Both the position numbers and the translations under genes were made by a program. Below the pieces are notes generated by a model. It made no database searches, was not told the origin of the DNA, and worked only from the letters and a program-made list of their open reading frames with translations. From Ichthyophis bannanicus (taxonomy: Eukaryota; Chordata; Amphibia; Gymnophiona; Ichthyophiidae): a stretch of DNA of 64,000 bases. Below, one piece after another: positions 56,381 through 64,000 of the stretch. Position 1 is the first letter of the stretch. Every line of letters starts with the position of its first letter. The stretch is taken from positions 900,643,309 to 900,707,308 of the forward strand of contig CM066035.1 of NCBI GenBank assembly GCA_033557465.1, written 5' to 3'.

Positions 56381-56927
56381 GAAGGAAAATGGAGAGGCCT
56401 AGAAGGCCTGCGAACCGTGAGACACTAAGGAAGTAAAAAATATATTCCTTAAAAAGGAAAAATTTTACAAGAAAAGAAAAAAGAAACACCGGCGGTACCG
56501 GTGGCGTCGGGGAAGGCAGCCGCGACCACAACTAAAAAATAAAAGAAGAATTTTCTGCGGTGACAGGAGGATGTCCTGCCGGCTCCGCGGAAAAACGAAA
56601 ACTGAGGAGAGGCAGTTGGGAAGGCGGGAAAGCAGCACACAGGCATGTTGGGATGCTTCCAAAGCTTTCTGATTGGACGCTGGGAAGCGTTCCCACGCGG
56701 ATTCCGTCGGTACCGACGTACCCATATGTGAAGACTCATTCCTGCTTCTTCCTGGAGATAAGAAAGATTGAGCAAGATGGCACCTTTGGACGGGAAGGGG
56801 ACCACGCATGCGTGGGTGTATTCCCAAAGGCTTTCTTAGAAAGCTGGGGAAATGCTCCGCATGGGGGCTCCATTGACGTCGATGTCACCCATATGTGAGG
56901 ACTGACTTCCTGCTTGGTCCTGGAGAA

Positions 56928-59019
56928 CTAAAGATTTCTGCCAGGATTCTGGCCAAAAGGCTGATGCCACTCCTGGGTAAATTAATACATCAAAACCAAT
57001 CGGGGTTTGTGCCCGGGAGGTATACATCGGACAATATTCGGAGGGCTTTAAATATCATGTGGGAAGGGGAGAAGAAGGGGGACAAGTTGGTGTTTCTGGC
57101 TGTTGACGCCGAAAAGGCTTTTGATAGGGTGAGTTGGGACTTCCTATTTAAGGTCCTAGAGAAAGTGGGGGTTACAGGTGCCTTTCTGAAGTGGGTCCAG
57201 ATTCTATATCAAGAACCAAGGGCATGTTTAAAAATCAATGGGGCAGTCACATGAGTGTTTGAGTTGTACAGGGGTACTAGGCAGGGCTGCCCCCTATCTC
57301 CCATGTTATTTATTCTAGCTATGGAGCCTATGGCCCAGCGAATCCGGGATAGGGAGGACACCGCTGGAGTTCAGGTGGGACGACATGTCCACAAAATATC
57401 ACTGTTTGCAGACGATGTTTTGTTTTTTGTCACAGAGCCAGAGCAGTCACTCGGTGCGATTCTAGAGGAGCTTGGAGGATATGGGAAGGTGTCCGAGTTC
57501 CGGATGAATGCTACTAAGTCTGAGGTGCTGAACCTAACAATAAATGGGGATGAGGAGAGCCATTTGAGGCAGGTGTTCCCCTTTAGATGGGCTAGGAATA
57601 GTATTAGATACCTCGGAGTGCAACTTACTAGTAAGCGGGAGAGGCTGTTCCAGGAAAATTTTGAGGGTGCTAGAAGGAAAATGTTTCAAGAATTAGAAGA
57701 CTGAGGAAGGCATGAGGTGTCCTGGCTAGGCCGGATTGATCTGGTTAAAATGATTGTGGTACCTAGGTTACTATATTTGTTTATGAATCTACCTATAGGG
57801 GTTCCGGGGGGAGGGGGTACCTAAATAGAATGCAGAACAGGATTATGAAGTATATTTGGCAAGGGAAAAAGCCCCGGGTAGCAACTAACATTTTGTGTGC
57901 CAACAAGAAGGTAGGGGGAATGGGGGTACCTCGGCTGGCTCGGTACTACGAGGCGGCTTGGGTGCGGGCTGTCTTTGACTGGGAGCTGAGGAGGGACACT
58001 GAATGGGTTCAGATGGAGGGGCAAGGGAGGACTCAACAGACAGAGTTATGTAAAGTAATCTGGCTAAAAAAGGGGCTCCCAGTGGAGGAGGTCGGGAGAA
58101 TCCCTTTGTAACTCGCGTTGCAGAAGTGGCGAAAATGGCAGGGAAGATGGTATGGCACTCAGGAGTGCTCTGAATTTATGCCGCTGGTGGACAACCCGGA
58201 ATTTCCTCCAGGGGTAAGCGACCCATCCTTTAGGAGGTGGGGGTTCTTGGGCTGCGAGTGGTGGGGCAATTTAAGGATCAGGGGGAGTGGGTGAGGTTTC
58301 AAGATTTGCAACACGAATACCAGTTGCCAAGCGAAGATCGGTACCGGTATCTGAAGGCTCTACACTTTTGTAAAGAAATAGCAAGAAGGGGGACGGTCCT
58401 CGGGGTGGAGAGATAGATGGGTTATTTGGGAGAAGAGAGGTGAAGGGCCTTATATCCCAGTTGCATAAATTGATGGAAATAATCAGTTGTGAGACCTGGT
58501 CGCACAGGAGGGCATGAGAGGTGGATTTAAATAAGAGCTGGGATGGAGAGCACTGGGAGTGGGTCTGCAAAGGATTACTTAAGGGGGTGGTGTCGAGCAG
58601 CGTTATGGAACATAATTATAAAATATTATACCGGTGGTATTTGACCCCTCAAAGGATCCAGAAGTGGCGGGGTGGGTCTGCACAGTGTTGGAGGGAATGT
58701 TGGAGAGGTGGGATCATTCCTACACATTTGGTGGGAGTGTGCACAACTGGGCCCACTGTGGAAAGGGGTAGCTGATTGGCTGGAGGAGGTTGCAGGGGAG
58801 GAGGTGGGGCTGGGGCCATGCTTGGTGTTGCGCAATGTGGAAAACCAAGAGAGGAAAATTAAGGGCCACGGCTGGTGGGGAGTGGTATGCATGGCTACTA
58901 GACAACTGATTGCTCGTAGATGGAGGTCTGCGATAGTACCCACAATAGAAGAAGTGAAGGGGAAGGTGGACCATTTATGCTTAATGTATAGAGTCACAGC
59001 CCTGCAGCGGAAGCAAATA
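56928..59019 (+). pseudogene. L1-2 ORF2, reverse transcriptase and C-terminus
   Basis: Continues from 39986 with KISARILAKRLMPLLGKL, SGFVPGRYTSDNIRRALN, AVDAEKAFDRVSWDFLFKVL and a stop at about 57254. RGTRQGCPLSPMLFILAMEP and the catalytic FADDVLFFV near 57410 follow. Further frame changes occur at about 57704, 57830 and 58111, and the 58130-58670 part is badly shifted. The C-terminal motif (CWRECWRGG, HIWWECAQLGPLW) and TALQRKQIG mark the end, where DIRS G is inserted. Confidence 0.85.
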
Positions 59020-59379
59020 GGAATTACACTTACCTGGTACTTGAGGTTCCTTGAGTGACTCCAGTTTAGTCCTCAACCTCTGGGTAGTGAACCTCCTCCT
59101 GCAGCTTGGAGACTGGGCATGTCAAAAACTCTTGACATCACTGGTTATAGCTTGCTGGTCTCTCCCATCAGCCCCCAGTGAACTATTGACAAAGCAGACT
59201 CAAAAGAGCAAAAAATCAGTAACTTTTTTTTTTTAAACTTATTATATTCAAGGGCACGCAGAACATATAACCTATCTACCTACTACTCCCTTTCCAGAAG
59301 GAAAGGTACTGCTTCCTGCATGCTCTCCTTTCTGTCGAATGCCTAGCCCTAAACAATCCAGAGCAATATAGCAATATAT

Positions 59380-60836
59380 TGTCGCGCCCTTCCCCCGACT
59401 ATGAGGCTGCCTGACGAGGAAAGGGGGTGCGAATGTTCCTTTCAATAAACTCCAGGGCAAAGGCCTCTGGGATTTGTAGTACTTGAGCAAATGTAGTTGT
59501 AATAAAAAGTGCTGAGCCGAGAGTTGAAAGCAAACGCAGGAATATTTTTATTCGCCTCCCTTAATAGCGGGAACTTCAAATGAAGCTTGGTATTCACGTG
59601 TACAAAACATCCACAAGAAACTAAGGTCAGAATTGCTCTTGCTTAATTCAGCAAACAAATGTTATTTCTCCAAAAGAAATCTTCACTTCACAGTGCTTTA
59701 AACTGAACTCAAAATGTTCATTGAAACTTCAATGCAGCAAAATTATAGCAAACAAACTTTTCTTCTTTGCAGCAAAATTATAGCAAACAAACTTCTCTTC
59801 TTTGTTTCAAAAGCTTTAAGGGTTTTAATCAGTTATCCAGAGACTCCAACCGTCTTCCTTAGCCAGTCTCATTTAAAGCAGCAGCCATACTAATTAAAAC
59901 TTCTTTGCTCTTTGAAACACCATGCATATCACAGAAATGGAATTTTCTTCACACTTATATTTCTAAACATTCTTACTTCACTACCAGGGATAACTCACAT
60001 TCCATAGCCTCTTCAGGCTCACTCAAAAGATCATTTTCCCCGATGTCCATTGACTCACATTCTGAACACGATTGTTGTGTGACGTCGTTAGAAAACAGCT
60101 GTTCCCCTCGAGCCTTCCCTCGGTACACAGCACTGTTCTCTGCACAGGTTACTTCCTGATCTTTTAGCATACGTTTTACCAGTTTTAAAACATTCAAAGT
60201 TTCTTTACTGAGAGGCTTCCTTCTCAGCCCTTCCTGGGTTCTTGAACCACCCTCAGGCTTCCTATAACCCTGGTGCTGGTTAAACTGCTGGAGCTGGCTT
60301 AGGGGATATCTTTCCCTCCACTTGCTGTCTGGGGACTTTTCCTGAGACTTTTGGCTAGTAACTTTAGCAGCAATACCTTTGGGGAGTTTCTTCAGCACTG
60401 CTTCTCTGCCTTCTCCCTGGCCATGCTGTTTCCTGGTGAAGTTAGCCCTCTCGTCTCTCTTCCTCCTGCAAGAGTGAAACTCTTGCTCCGAATGAGGCTC
60501 CCTCTCAGACTCCGCCTCTGAATTAGAGTCAGCTCTCCTCCTCTCGTGTCCTGGCAATCTCCTTGGCTGCCCTGCGAATCTATCTCTCCCTGTTCTCTGG
60601 GGCTTATAAGCGTGGGACTGGCCAGTATCTTTCCACCCCGCCCCCAGCTGTCCTGCATTACCACCCTCAGTTACCATAGAGCTGGGGCATGGCTTTTGGA
60701 CAACAACCTTTGACAGGTTTTTCTCAGCGTTAGCTGCACTTTTAAAATGACCATTTCTTTCCTTTTCCCTCTGACTAGGGGAAACTGCTTGTACTTTTTC
60801 TATCTCCATAGGGATCTGGCTGTCCTCGCCACCACA
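59380..60836 (-). mobile_element. Possible LTR-type or TG...CA element inside DIRS G
   Basis: A 1457-bp insert that starts TGTCGCGCC and ends CCACCACA, giving TG...CA termini. ATATAT occurs on both sides (59374-59379 and 60837-60842), though the flank is AT-rich. On minus it has an open frame near its start, an AATAAA at about 59548 and a terminal segment that looks like an LTR end. No reverse transcriptase. It could be a non-autonomous LTR element or an internally deleted one. Confidence 0.45.
59973..60809 (-). CDS. Unrecognised 278-residue basic/acidic protein in the LTR-like insert
   Basis: An open frame starting at MEIEKVQAVSPSQ (60809); a longer frame from 60890 would start outside the insert. 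The protein is rich in R, E, Q and S with no membrane segment or recognisable catalytic motif. An arginine/glutamate-rich middle (ESEREPHSEQEF, CRRKRDERANF) precedes a possible helical segment (SKETLNVLKLVKRMLKDQE) and an acidic C-terminus with CSECESMDIGEND. A gag-like role would fit its place near the 5' end of the insert, but I do not recognise the family. Confidence 0.4.
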   Translation of the reverse strand: MEIEKVQAVSPSQREKERNGHFKSAANAEKNLSKVVVQKPCPSSMVTEGGNAGQLGAGWKDTGQSHAYKPQRTGRDRFAGQPRRLPGHERRRADSNSEAESEREPHSEQEFHSCRRKRDERANFTRKQHGQGEGREAVLKKLPKGIAAKVTSQKSQEKSPDSKWRERYPLSQLQQFNQHQGYRKPEGGSRTQEGLRRKPLSKETLNVLKLVKRMLKDQEVTCAENSAVYRGKARGEQLFSNDVTQQSCSECESMDIGENDLLSEPEEAMECELSLVVK

Positions 60837-60997
60837 ATATATAATATATAACAATATCATAATATAATAACACAATATAGCGCAAAACAAATGGAAGCAT
60901 CAAAACAACTGAACACCAGTGAAGGCCTATATCCACTTTTAACCTGCACTTCCCACAACTGAAGGCCACTGATAAGACCCCATCCCCAGGCGGGAAT

Positions 60998-61094
60998 GAG
61001 GACTAAACTGGAGTCACTCAAGGAATCACAATTACCAGGTAAGCGTAATTCCTATTTCCTTATCGTTCCTCCGGTTTAGTCCTCAACCTCTGGG
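60998..61094. repeat. Internal complementary region of DIRS G
   Basis: GAGGACTAAACTGGAGTCAC and CCAGGTAAGCGTAATTCC pair with the left terminus at 59020-59085. CCTCCGGTTTAGTCCTCAAC forms the right half. Confidence 0.75.
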
Positions 61095-62120
61095 ATGTAT
61101 CAGAGCAGTAATCATTGGGGAGACTTTTCCAGCCGGATCTCAACACCGCCTCCCTGAAAACGGCATCCTTAGCCACCAGAACATCTAGGCGGTAGTGCTT
61201 ACTGAAAGTATGGAGAGACAACCAAGAGGCCTCCCTACAGATGTCCACTGGCGGAACCAAACTGTGCTCCGTCCAAGAAGACGCTTGCACTCTGGTAGAG
61301 TGAGCTCGCAAACTCCCTGGGACTGTACGGTCCCGTAGAAGATAAGCCGACGCACTCGCCGCTCCAATCTATCCAGAAATGGACTCCTTCACCGCCACTT
61401 CCCTTTGCGGGGCCCTCCGAATACCCTGAAGAGAGACTATCTGCCTTGCGAAAGTTTCTGAAACCTTTAAACACTGCCACAGCCCTCTCTTGACGTCCAA
61501 ACAGCGCAAGCTATGGTTCAATACGCTCCCCTCCGCCGCACCTAGAGCTGGTAGAGAGACCAATTTAGTTAGGTGAATATAGAAACCACCTTTGAAAACA
61601 ATGATGGAACCAGCCGCCAGGCCACCTTCTGTCTGGAGACAAACAAAAAACGATTCTTGACAGATCAACGCCTGCAACTCCGAAAAATCGCCTCGCCGAA
61701 CAGATGACCATCAAACATACCGCCTTCAAGGCAAAATCCTTAACCTATGCCTGTTGCAAGGGCCCCAATGGCACACTAGCTAACGCTCCTAAAACCAACT
61801 TGAGCTTCCCCGGTGGAATTAATATCCTACGACAGGGCTACAGTCTGGTAACCACCTGAGAAAATGTACCACATCGACCTGTGCATGAGAGCCACTCCCT
61901 GTCCTTTGCCCCTATAGCAAGACAGAGCTGCTAACTGAACTCTCCAGGATCTGCCTTTACCAAATCCATCCTGCAGAAAACTTAATACCAAGGGAACTGA
62001 CACTGTTGTCGCGCGAGCGTGCCTCTGCGAGCACCCATCCTCAAAGATGCGCCATATACGCACATATGCAAGGGACGTAGACTTTTTTTTTTTTTTTTGG
62101 CGGCTAGGTGGCAAAGACTG
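61095..62120 (-). pseudogene. DIRS G tyrosine recombinase (frameshifted)
   Basis: Pieces 62114-61827 (STSLAYVRIWRIFEDGC, VQLAALSCYRGKGQG), 61677-61369 and 61311-61060. CSARR with the first catalytic arginine occurs near 61705 just before a one-base shift. The second motif HSTR and the tyrosine motif HTFSKHYRLD are intact, so all catalytic residues survive though the frame does not. A 16-base T run at about 62083-62098 expands a lysine stretch next to STSLAY. Confidence 0.78.
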
Positions 62121-62910
62121 CCGTCAAGCAACTCTTTTTCCTTAAGCTTGCCCTTTCAATGGCCACCCCGTAAGCAAAAACCGATGCACCTGAGGCATTC
62201 GAAGGGAACTCCGTAGCAACAGAATCTCCAATGTCGGAAACCTCCATGGATTCCCGTTGAGCAACCGTATGAGGCAGGCATACCACGGGCTCCTCGGCCA
62301 GCCCAAGGCCCCCAACCACACGTTTCCCCGAAGCGCTTCGATACGCAGAACCACTCGACCTATGAGTGCCCCCAGTGGAAAGACAGAGAAGACCGGACGA
62401 CAGCCGCCATTGAAACAGTGCACCGATGCCTGCCGACCTCCTTTCCCGTCGTCTGCTGAAGAAGCGACCCGTTTACGCAGAGTGAAAACGCCGCAATGAG
62501 GTCCATTACTGGCTGTCCCCATATGCGACCGATCTGTGCGAACACCTCCGGATGCCACTCCCATTCTCTGGCATCTACTCGGCCCTAGCTGAGGAAATCT
62601 GCCGTCACAATGTCCTTACCCGCAACATGCGCCACTGAAAACGCTGGCAACCAAAGTTCTATCCACACACACAGACCCTCTGCCGCGGCCTCTATGGCCA
62701 CACTTCCAGTTCTGCCCTGCTGATTGATGTAGGCCACCACCGCGGAGTTGTCGGACAGTACTCGCACCACTCGACCTGTCACTGTAGCTTCGAACACCTG
62801 CAATGCCCGGCATATCGCTCGCATTTCCAGTCGGTTGATTGACTACTGGGTCTCCTGTGTACTCCAAGAGCCTTGTGCGAAACGATCTCCGAACGTAGCG
62901 GAGTTTAACA
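62121..62910 (-). pseudogene. DIRS G RNase H fragment and post-RNase H segment
   Basis: RNase H (62824-62585) keeps E in LEMRAICRAL (read through from the preceding codons) and D in VLSDNSAVVAYIN. The first aspartate lies beyond the truncation at about 62910. The post-RNase H part, 62564-62142, has WGQPVMDLIAAF- and RFLLTGWPLK-type sequence in changing frames. Confidence 0.72.
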
Positions 62911-63164
62911 AAGCTTTTGGCTAAGCTCCCGGAGGAAAGGTCCATAACCTTTTATTAGAGAGAAGCTGGAAAATTATATATTTTTTTATACCAACTTTCA
63001 CCAAGTCAAGATGTTCTACAAGGCACACAACCCAACAGAGCGTCACATCTGTTGTACATGCAACGGAACCCTTAAAATATGAGCATACATGAATGCACCG
63101 CTTGCCCCGATACAAGCATTGAGTAGCCTATTTGTCTTTTTGGAAACCAGCCAGGTCCTTAAGA
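62911..63164. other. Unassigned spacer
   Basis: No gene. AT-rich at its left side (ATATATTTTTTTATA near 62975), nothing else recognised. Confidence 0.4.
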
Positions 63165-63249
63165 CCTGGATTGGCTACCCTAGGAAACAGGATACTGGAC
63201 CTGAAAGAGCTTGGTCTGACCTAGTATGGCATTTCTCGTATCCTTATGA
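63165..63249 (+). repeat. 5'-truncated CR1 3' tail
   Basis: Reads GGCTACCCTAGGAAACAGGA, then TTGGTCTGACCTAGTATGGC and TCGTATCCTTATG, a diverged relative of the tail at 22734-22811. Confidence 0.8.
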
Positions 63250-63317
63250 ACGGAACCTCCCCAAGGTCTCTGCCTTGGAAGTAACAGGCTGCGCCTGGCC
63301 CTATGGCCAGCTCACAC

Positions 63318-63582
63318 GGAGCAGTGCGGCCTAGTGGTTGAGGCAAGTTGCCAGAGGACCAAGGGTTTGAATTCTAATCGAGACCACCAACCTTGGGCCA
63401 TAAAAACTGGGGTTTCTGGTCCCACAGGTGGTCCTTCTGGCCTTCGTTAAGCGACTTAACCCTCTGCCTCAGGTACCGAAACATAAATTGTGAGCCCTTC
63501 AGGGACAAGGGAAATAGAAATACCGTAATCGACTGTATGCCACCCTGACCTGTAGGCAATCAGTATACTCAAATAAATAACT
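63318..63582 (+). repeat. tRNA-derived SINE with L2-like tail
   Basis: The head has a polymerase III A box (CGGCCTAGTGG, about 63327-63337) and B box (GGTTTGAATTC, 63364-63374) at tRNA-like spacing. The tail carries TTGTGAGCCCTTCAGGGAC and ends in AAATAAATAA, matching L2-type 3' ends, which suggests mobilisation by an L2-like LINE. Confidence 0.75.
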
Positions 63583-64000
63583 GACTGGGAATATGTGACC
63601 ATAGCAAACAGAGGCAGTGGAGAGACATCAGAGCTGGTGCTGGTTCCTGGTCTTCCTTTCTCGCTCTCCCAGTCCTTCTGCCAGCATTGAGAAAAGGCTG
63701 AGAATAGATTGTCCAGTGGGCCGAGGACCTTGCGTCCTGGACATCAGAGAGAAAGAGGGGCTAGGATCTGGGAGCAAAGCCCAAAGAGAAAGGAAAACTG
63801 GTGACTGTGACACTGTAGCTCCTCCGGACGGCTCACTCCACAGCAGATCCCACGACTGCATCGCCAACCCCATGTAACACCATGAGGACCTCACGCACTT
63901 TATTACAATCGACATCCCCCCATTACTGGAGAAATTACCTTAGTCCGATTATACAGTCTGAGCAAAGAAATGCTGTGTCACTCTGCAAAGAGTGCACCCA
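63583..64000. other. Unassigned sequence at the window end
   Basis: No long coding frame with recognisable similarity and no element termini seen. Confidence 0.4.

Larger units (their letters stand above)
46409..56759 (-). mobile_element. Gag-only non-autonomous DIRS copy D, split by copy E
   Basis: Ends as in B (AGCACAGTTACTTACCTG at 46409; CCTGGAGAT at 56759). About 5.1 kb without E. Internal complementary region 46684-46780, non-coding body 46781-48957 continuing at 54196, broken gag 56380-54350. Inserted in the leader of DIRS C next to GGAAA, with no target duplication. Confidence 0.88.
39987..56927 (-). mobile_element. DIRS-like retrotransposon copy C, autonomous type, with nested inserts
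   Basis: The left end GAGTAGTTACTCACCTG (39987) and right end GGTCCTGGAGAA (56927) are inverted repeats carrying GACATCGACGTCGATGGAGC-type sequence. An internal complementary region lies at 40252-40350. Recombinase, reverse transcriptase-RNase H and gag are present. Gag is interrupted at 43945-44767 by a composite insert, and the leader by DIRS D at 46409-56759. Without inserts the element is about 5.8 kb. It belongs to a different subfamily from F/B/D/E. It sits in L1-2 ORF2 without a target duplication. Confidence 0.9.
25733..59019 (+). mobile_element. L1 retrotransposon L1-2, dispersed over 33 kb by nested insertions
   Basis: The four L1 pieces read in order: leader, ORF1 and inter-ORF (25733-27150), start of ORF2 (32762-33291), middle of ORF2 (38718-39986) and the polymerase to near its C-terminus (56928-59019). 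The inserts between them are DIRS F, the Penelope element and DIRS C. Piece joins are consistent with L1-1: at 33291/38718 the frame reads through YTPNNNQANFF, and at 39986/56928 PISLLG is followed by KISARILAKR. The 3' end is cut by DIRS G at 59020 and not recovered. It was inserted in CR1 copy 2. Confidence 0.88.
59020..62910 (-). mobile_element. DIRS-like retrotransposon copy G, right side truncated
   Basis: The left terminus GGAATTACACTTACCTGG is at 59020 and an internal complementary region at 60998-61094. Recombinase and RNase H follow. An LTR-like insert occupies 59380-60836 between left terminus and internal region. Similarity ends within RNase H at about 62910, and reverse transcriptase and gag are absent. 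Closest to copy H (CTCTGGGTAGTG, GCAGCTTGGAGACTG shared). Confidence 0.8.

Noticed and set aside
59973..60890. Possible host single-exon gene of 305 codons
   Set aside because: It sits in an insert with TG...CA ends inside DIRS G and has no recognisable domain; the first 27 codons fall outside the insert.
62083..62099. Long T run as a poly-A tail of a LINE
   Set aside because: It lies inside recombinase sequence that continues on both sides; homopolymer expansion of a lysine codon run is simpler.
63318..63400. Functional tRNA gene
   Set aside because: A and B boxes are present but the cloverleaf is not evident and an L2-like tail follows, so it is a SINE head.

Overview
The window is vertebrate nuclear DNA made almost entirely of nested retrotransposons. 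I see no host protein-coding gene, tRNA gene, rRNA gene or CRISPR array. The mix is eight tyrosine-recombinase (DIRS-like) elements, two L1 LINEs, two CR1-like LINEs plus 5'-truncated CR1 tails, L2-like tails, two Penelope-like insertions, one cut-and-paste DNA transposon and a tRNA-headed SINE. This suggests a large-genome vertebrate. An amphibian, most likely a caecilian, is my best guess, but the sequence alone does not prove it. DIRS copies are labelled A, H, F, C, D, E, B and G. All eight have their coding strand on minus.

Layout. 1-10791: DIRS A, interrupted by a gag-only DIRS, B (4271-9540). 10792-11583: no recognisable element apart from a hairpin. 11584-21730: decayed DIRS H, split by an L2-like LINE fragment (15005-20990), which is itself split by a nearly full-length L1 (L1-1, 15300-20720, with a 13-bp target duplication). 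21951-25732: two CR1-like LINE copies. 25733-59019: a second L1 (L1-2, plus strand) whose pieces are spread over 33 kb. It is opened by DIRS F (27151-32761), by a Penelope-like element (33292-38708) that carries a DNA transposon (35467-38300), and by DIRS C (39987-56927). C holds a small composite insertion (43945-44767) and gag-only DIRS D (46409-56759), which in turn holds gag-only DIRS E (48958-54195). 59020-62910: DIRS G, carrying an LTR-like insertion (59380-60836). 62911-64000: a CR1 tail, a SINE and unassigned sequence.

How the parts work together. F and C have the full DIRS set (gag, reverse transcriptase-RNase H, tyrosine recombinase). B, D and E share F's termini, internal complementary region and gag but have no polymerase or recombinase, so they were probably moved in trans by F-like elements. 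E keeps an open 761-codon gag. The order of insertion is readable: L1-2, then the Penelope element, F and C, then D, then E; the DNA transposon entered after the Penelope element. Removing the DNA transposon plus one 3-bp duplication restores the Penelope reverse-transcriptase frame, which fixes the transposon's ends to the base. Its transposase belongs to a family I cannot assign to a named superfamily, and it is the most interesting single object here.
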